Part shown: in pieces, positions 8,269-9,724 of the stretch | How the letters are laid out: each line of letters starts with the position of its first letter | Position numbering within the stretch: the first letter of the stretch is position 1 | Source of the DNA: Bacillota bacterium | GTDB taxonomy: Bacteria > Bacillota_C > Negativicutes > CTSoil-072 | Direction of reading: 5' to 3' | Length of the DNA stretch: 9,724 nt | Assembly: GCA_017861495.1 (NCBI GenBank) | Contig: JAGFXW010000068.1 | Location: 1 to 9,724, forward strand | The notes under the pieces: model-generated | The model's database searches: none | Told to the model about the DNA's origin: nothing | What the model saw: the letters and a program-made list of their open reading frames with translations, nothing else | Made by a program: the position numbers and the translations under genes

Positions 8269-9450
8269 TTATTGCTTTTCCGGTGACGCTTCAAGGATGA
8301 CCTGGACGCTGGAACCGGGAACCAGGCCTTCCCGTCCTGTCAAAACGACCACATCGCCTTCCTTGAGTCCGTCCAAAATCTCAATGTATTCATCGTCACG
8401 CACACCGGTCCGGACCCGTCCTTCCATCAGACGATTATCCGGCGATACCAGAAACACCCGCTGATCCGTTATACCGCTCACTGCTTTGATCGGTATAGCC
8501 AAGACCCGTCGAGCCGTTGTGCCGTAAATTTTCGCCCTGTAATAAGTCCCAGGTTCCAACACCCCGCCGGGATTTTCCACTTGCCAGACGACCGAACGGT
8601 ACCGGGCGGAAACGTTCATCGGTGGATTGACTTGATCCAGGCGAATATCAAAACTCTGCTCGGCGGAAAAATTTTCCTGGCGATAATTGGCGGCGTACGC
8701 CTTACTGACCGTTTGATTTTCCGACAACACCAGCTTGAACCGGGAATCGAGCGGCAGCAATTTTTCCAGGATTTCATGCCGCATATTCTCTCTGGCCTGC
8801 AATGAGGAGAAGTCGCCAATCATTACCATGGCTTCACCGGTACGAATAAAAGCCCCGACCTTGGAATAGACCTTGAGTATGTCTCCGTCCCGGGGCGCAA
8901 TGATTTTCTGTCCTGACAGCCTTGACGCCAGTTGGTCCCTGGCAGCCTCAGCCGACATGACCACGGCTTCACCTGCGGCCTGATTGGCTATAGCTTCATC
9001 CAACTGCATCTTCGACACTCCGCCGTTGTCCACCAGAGCCTTGAACCGATTCAGTGTGTTGGTATATTTCACAAAGTTGGCACGGGCTTCATTTATTTTC
9101 CCTTCGGCCTGCAAAACCTGGGAAGGCAGTTCGTCATTGACAATTTCACCGAGAAGTTGCCCGGCCTTTACCTGATCGCCGGGATTCACATAAAGACGGG
9201 TAATGGTCCCGTCCAATTTCACATGAACATCCAGCATCCAGGAAGATTGCAGATACAGTGTAGGCACTTCCAGTACAGGAGCAATCTCCCTATACGCGAC
9301 CTTGGCGCCATTAACTCGGGAATACTGGGCTGCTGCCAGTTTATCCGCGTGAGCGTTGCCGGATACGTTCACATAGATTCCATATCCCACCAGACTGCCA
9401 ATCAGAAGAATCACACCCAACATCACCGCAATGATATTTTTGGTTGTCAC
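8269..9450 (-). CDS. RND-type periplasmic adaptor (membrane fusion protein)
   Basis: A 393-residue adaptor with an N-terminal hydrophobic anchor (about 5-27, no lipobox Cys), lipoyl half-motif ending in VNPGDQVKAGQLLGEI (88-103), a helical hairpin (about 108-178) with the family motif GGVSKMQLDEA (143-153), second half-motif IIAPRDGDILKVYSKVGAF (183-201), a beta-barrel and a membrane-proximal domain with LKEGDVVVLTG near the C-terminus. Such proteins usually link an inner-membrane pump to an outer-membrane channel, but no RND pump or TolC-like gene is seen here. It is instead the first gene of the NHLP exporter operon, 28 bases ahead of the HlyD adaptor. The start is GTG 9450: an in-frame stop lies upstream at 9501-9499, no ATG falls between, and AGGG (9457-9460) and AAGGA (9462-9466) precede it. 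The only nearby ATG (9455) is out of frame and stops at once. Its role as a second adaptor for peptide export is inference. Confidence 0.85.
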   Translation of the reverse strand: MTTKNIIAVMLGVILLIGSLVGYGIYVNVSGNAHADKLAAAQYSRVNGAKVAYREIAPVLEVPTLYLQSSWMLDVHVKLDGTITRLYVNPGDQVKAGQLLGEIVNDELPSQVLQAEGKINEARANFVKYTNTLNRFKALVDNGGVSKMQLDEAIANQAAGEAVVMSAEAARDQLASRLSGQKIIAPRDGDILKVYSKVGAFIRTGEAMVMIGDFSSLQARENMRHEILEKLLPLDSRFKLVLSENQTVSKAYAANYRQENFSAEQSFDIRLDQVNPPMNVSARYRSVVWQVENPGGVLEPGTYYRAKIYGTTARRVLAIPIKAVSGITDQRVFLVSPDNRLMEGRVRTGVRDDEYIEILDGLKEGDVVVLTGREGLVPGSSVQVILEASPEKQ

Positions 9451-9469
9451 TGCATTCCCTGTCCTTTCG

Positions 9470-9497
9470 GCGGCGAGACCGCAAGAGAAAACGCCGC
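9470..9497 (-). repeat. GC-rich inverted repeat just ahead of the first ribosome binding site
   Basis: GCGGCG and CGCCGC arms (9470-9475 and 9492-9497) pair perfectly across a 16-base loop, ending 4 bases before the AAGGA at 9462-9466. A competing smaller fold (GCGG with CCGC, 5-base loop) uses the same downstream arm. In RNA it could modulate access to the first gene's ribosome binding site. No U-run follows, so it is not a terminator. Confidence 0.4.
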
Positions 9498-9505
9498 ATT
9501 AAATC

Positions 9506-9543
9506 AAAAAATCTCCTATACAAAATTGTACAGAAGATTTTTT
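9506..9543 (-). terminator. Long stem-loop, probable intrinsic terminator or attenuator
   Basis: Two 18-base arms flank a 2-base centre. In DNA 16 of 18 pairs match. In minus-strand RNA both mismatches (9515/9534 and 9518/9531) become G-U wobbles, so the whole stem pairs, while plus-strand RNA would have A-C mismatches. The stem ends in a run of six U in the minus-strand direction, with an A-run on the other side. It begins 42 bases after the upstream regulator's stop codon. The stem is AU-rich, with only three G-C pairs, and the 2-base centre means the tip must open, so termination may be partial. An operator palindrome for a DNA-binding protein is the main alternative. Confidence 0.55.
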
Positions 9544-9552
9544 CCGATTCAT

Positions 9553-9569
9553 ACTACCCACCGGGTAGT
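9553..9569. promoter_or_regulatory. 17-bp inverted repeat behind the regulator stop, candidate operator
   Basis: ACTACCC and GGGTAGT arms are perfect and separated by 3 bases. It begins 16 bases after the stop codon of the upstream LuxR-type gene and 9 bases before the long stem-loop. No U-run follows in the minus-strand direction; a U-rich stretch follows only on the plus strand, where no gene needs a terminator. A protein binding site or a stabilising 3' hairpin are both possible. Confidence 0.4.
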
Positions 9570-9585
9570 CTTTTATCCCTTTTTA

Positions 9586-9724
9586 CTACTTTAGCTGAAG
9601 TAAGTTCTGCCTTAGTAAGGCCCGTGAGCTAACCCCCAACTTTTCAAAAACGTTTTTAAGCGCCATTTTGACCGTGTTTTCCGAAATATACAGCTGCGCG
9701 CCGATTTCTTTGTTGGTTATTCCC
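9586..9724 (-). CDS. LuxR-type transcriptional regulator, C-terminal fragment (N-terminus beyond window)
   Basis: Forty-five complete codons and a TAG stop (9588-9586) remain. They encode the second half of a LuxR helix-turn-helix: NKEIGAQLYISENTVK, then LKNVFEKLGVSSR, a close fit to the family pattern NKEIA..L.IS..TVK..L.NI..KL.V..R. The recognition helix carries M-A after TVK where many members have a His. In MalT-like regulators this domain is at the extreme C-terminus, as it is here. The protein could be a large MalT-like ATPase regulator or a short response regulator; the fragment cannot separate these, although the KNVFEKLGV wording resembles the MalT-like group. It lies 135 bases upstream of the exporter operon on the same strand, separated by three inverted repeats, and is a strong candidate for its regulator. 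The fragment is cut by the window edge, with no sign of a broken gene. Confidence 0.85.
   Translation of the reverse strand, partial: GITNKEIGAQLYISENTVKMALKNVFEKLGVSSRALLRQNLLQLK

Noticed and set aside
8241..8294. Upstream TTG start for the HlyD adaptor, adding 18 residues
   Set aside because: The extension is basic, overlaps the previous gene and runs through a strong AAGGAG that is ideally spaced from ATG 8240.
9553..9569. Terminator on the plus strand (GC-rich hairpin followed by U-rich sequence)
   Set aside because: No plus-strand gene leads into it; the regulator and operon both read the other way.
8932..9594. 220-codon plus-strand open frame
   Set aside because: It is antisense to the well-supported RND-type adaptor and the leader, has no recognisable domain, and its amino-acid mix is that of a shadow frame.
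1..9724. CRISPR array, tRNA, rRNA, insertion sequence or phage genes
   Set aside because: No regular spaced repeats, no cloverleaf or transposase motif was seen; almost all of the window is accounted for by six minus-strand genes.

Overview
The window carries one compact operon on the minus strand (it reads right to left), bracketed by two incomplete LuxR/MalT-like regulator genes. The four complete genes form an export machine of the NHLP/NHLM type. This is the secretion system linked to peptides with nitrile-hydratase-like or Nif11-like leaders, the precursors of bacteriocin-like RiPP natural products. No precursor peptide and no modifying enzyme lies inside the window.

Layout in transcription order. 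(1) 9724-9586: the last 45 codons of a LuxR-type regulator, its DNA-binding helix-turn-helix. (2) 9585-9451: a 135-base intergenic leader holding three non-overlapping inverted repeats, the middle one an 18-bp stem that looks like a terminator or attenuator for minus-strand RNA. (3) 9450-8269: an RND-type periplasmic adaptor (membrane fusion protein). (4) 8240-7275: the HlyD-like NHLP secretion adaptor. (5) 7272-5077: an ABC exporter with an N-terminal C39 peptidase and intact catalytic residues. (6) 5080-2132: the partner ABC permease/ATPase with a long accessory N-terminus. (7) 2131-1930: an intergenic region with a 15-bp palindrome and a possible promoter. (8) 1929-1: the first 643 codons of a large MalT-like ATP-dependent LuxR-family regulator that runs off the left edge.

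How the parts should work together: the peptidase-containing transporter would cleave the leader from a precursor peptide at the inner membrane and, with the second ABC subunit, export the core peptide. The two adaptors would carry it across a periplasm. The regulators on either side are well placed to control the locus. The gene junctions (28 bases, 2 bases, and an ATGA overlap) argue for one transcript and coupled translation.

Organism: strong GGAG-type ribosome binding sites, mid-range base composition, large MalT-like LuxR regulators and an RND-type adaptor fit a diderm Firmicute (Negativicutes, for example Sporomusaceae). This is inference; a Clostridia or another phylum cannot be excluded from the sequence alone.
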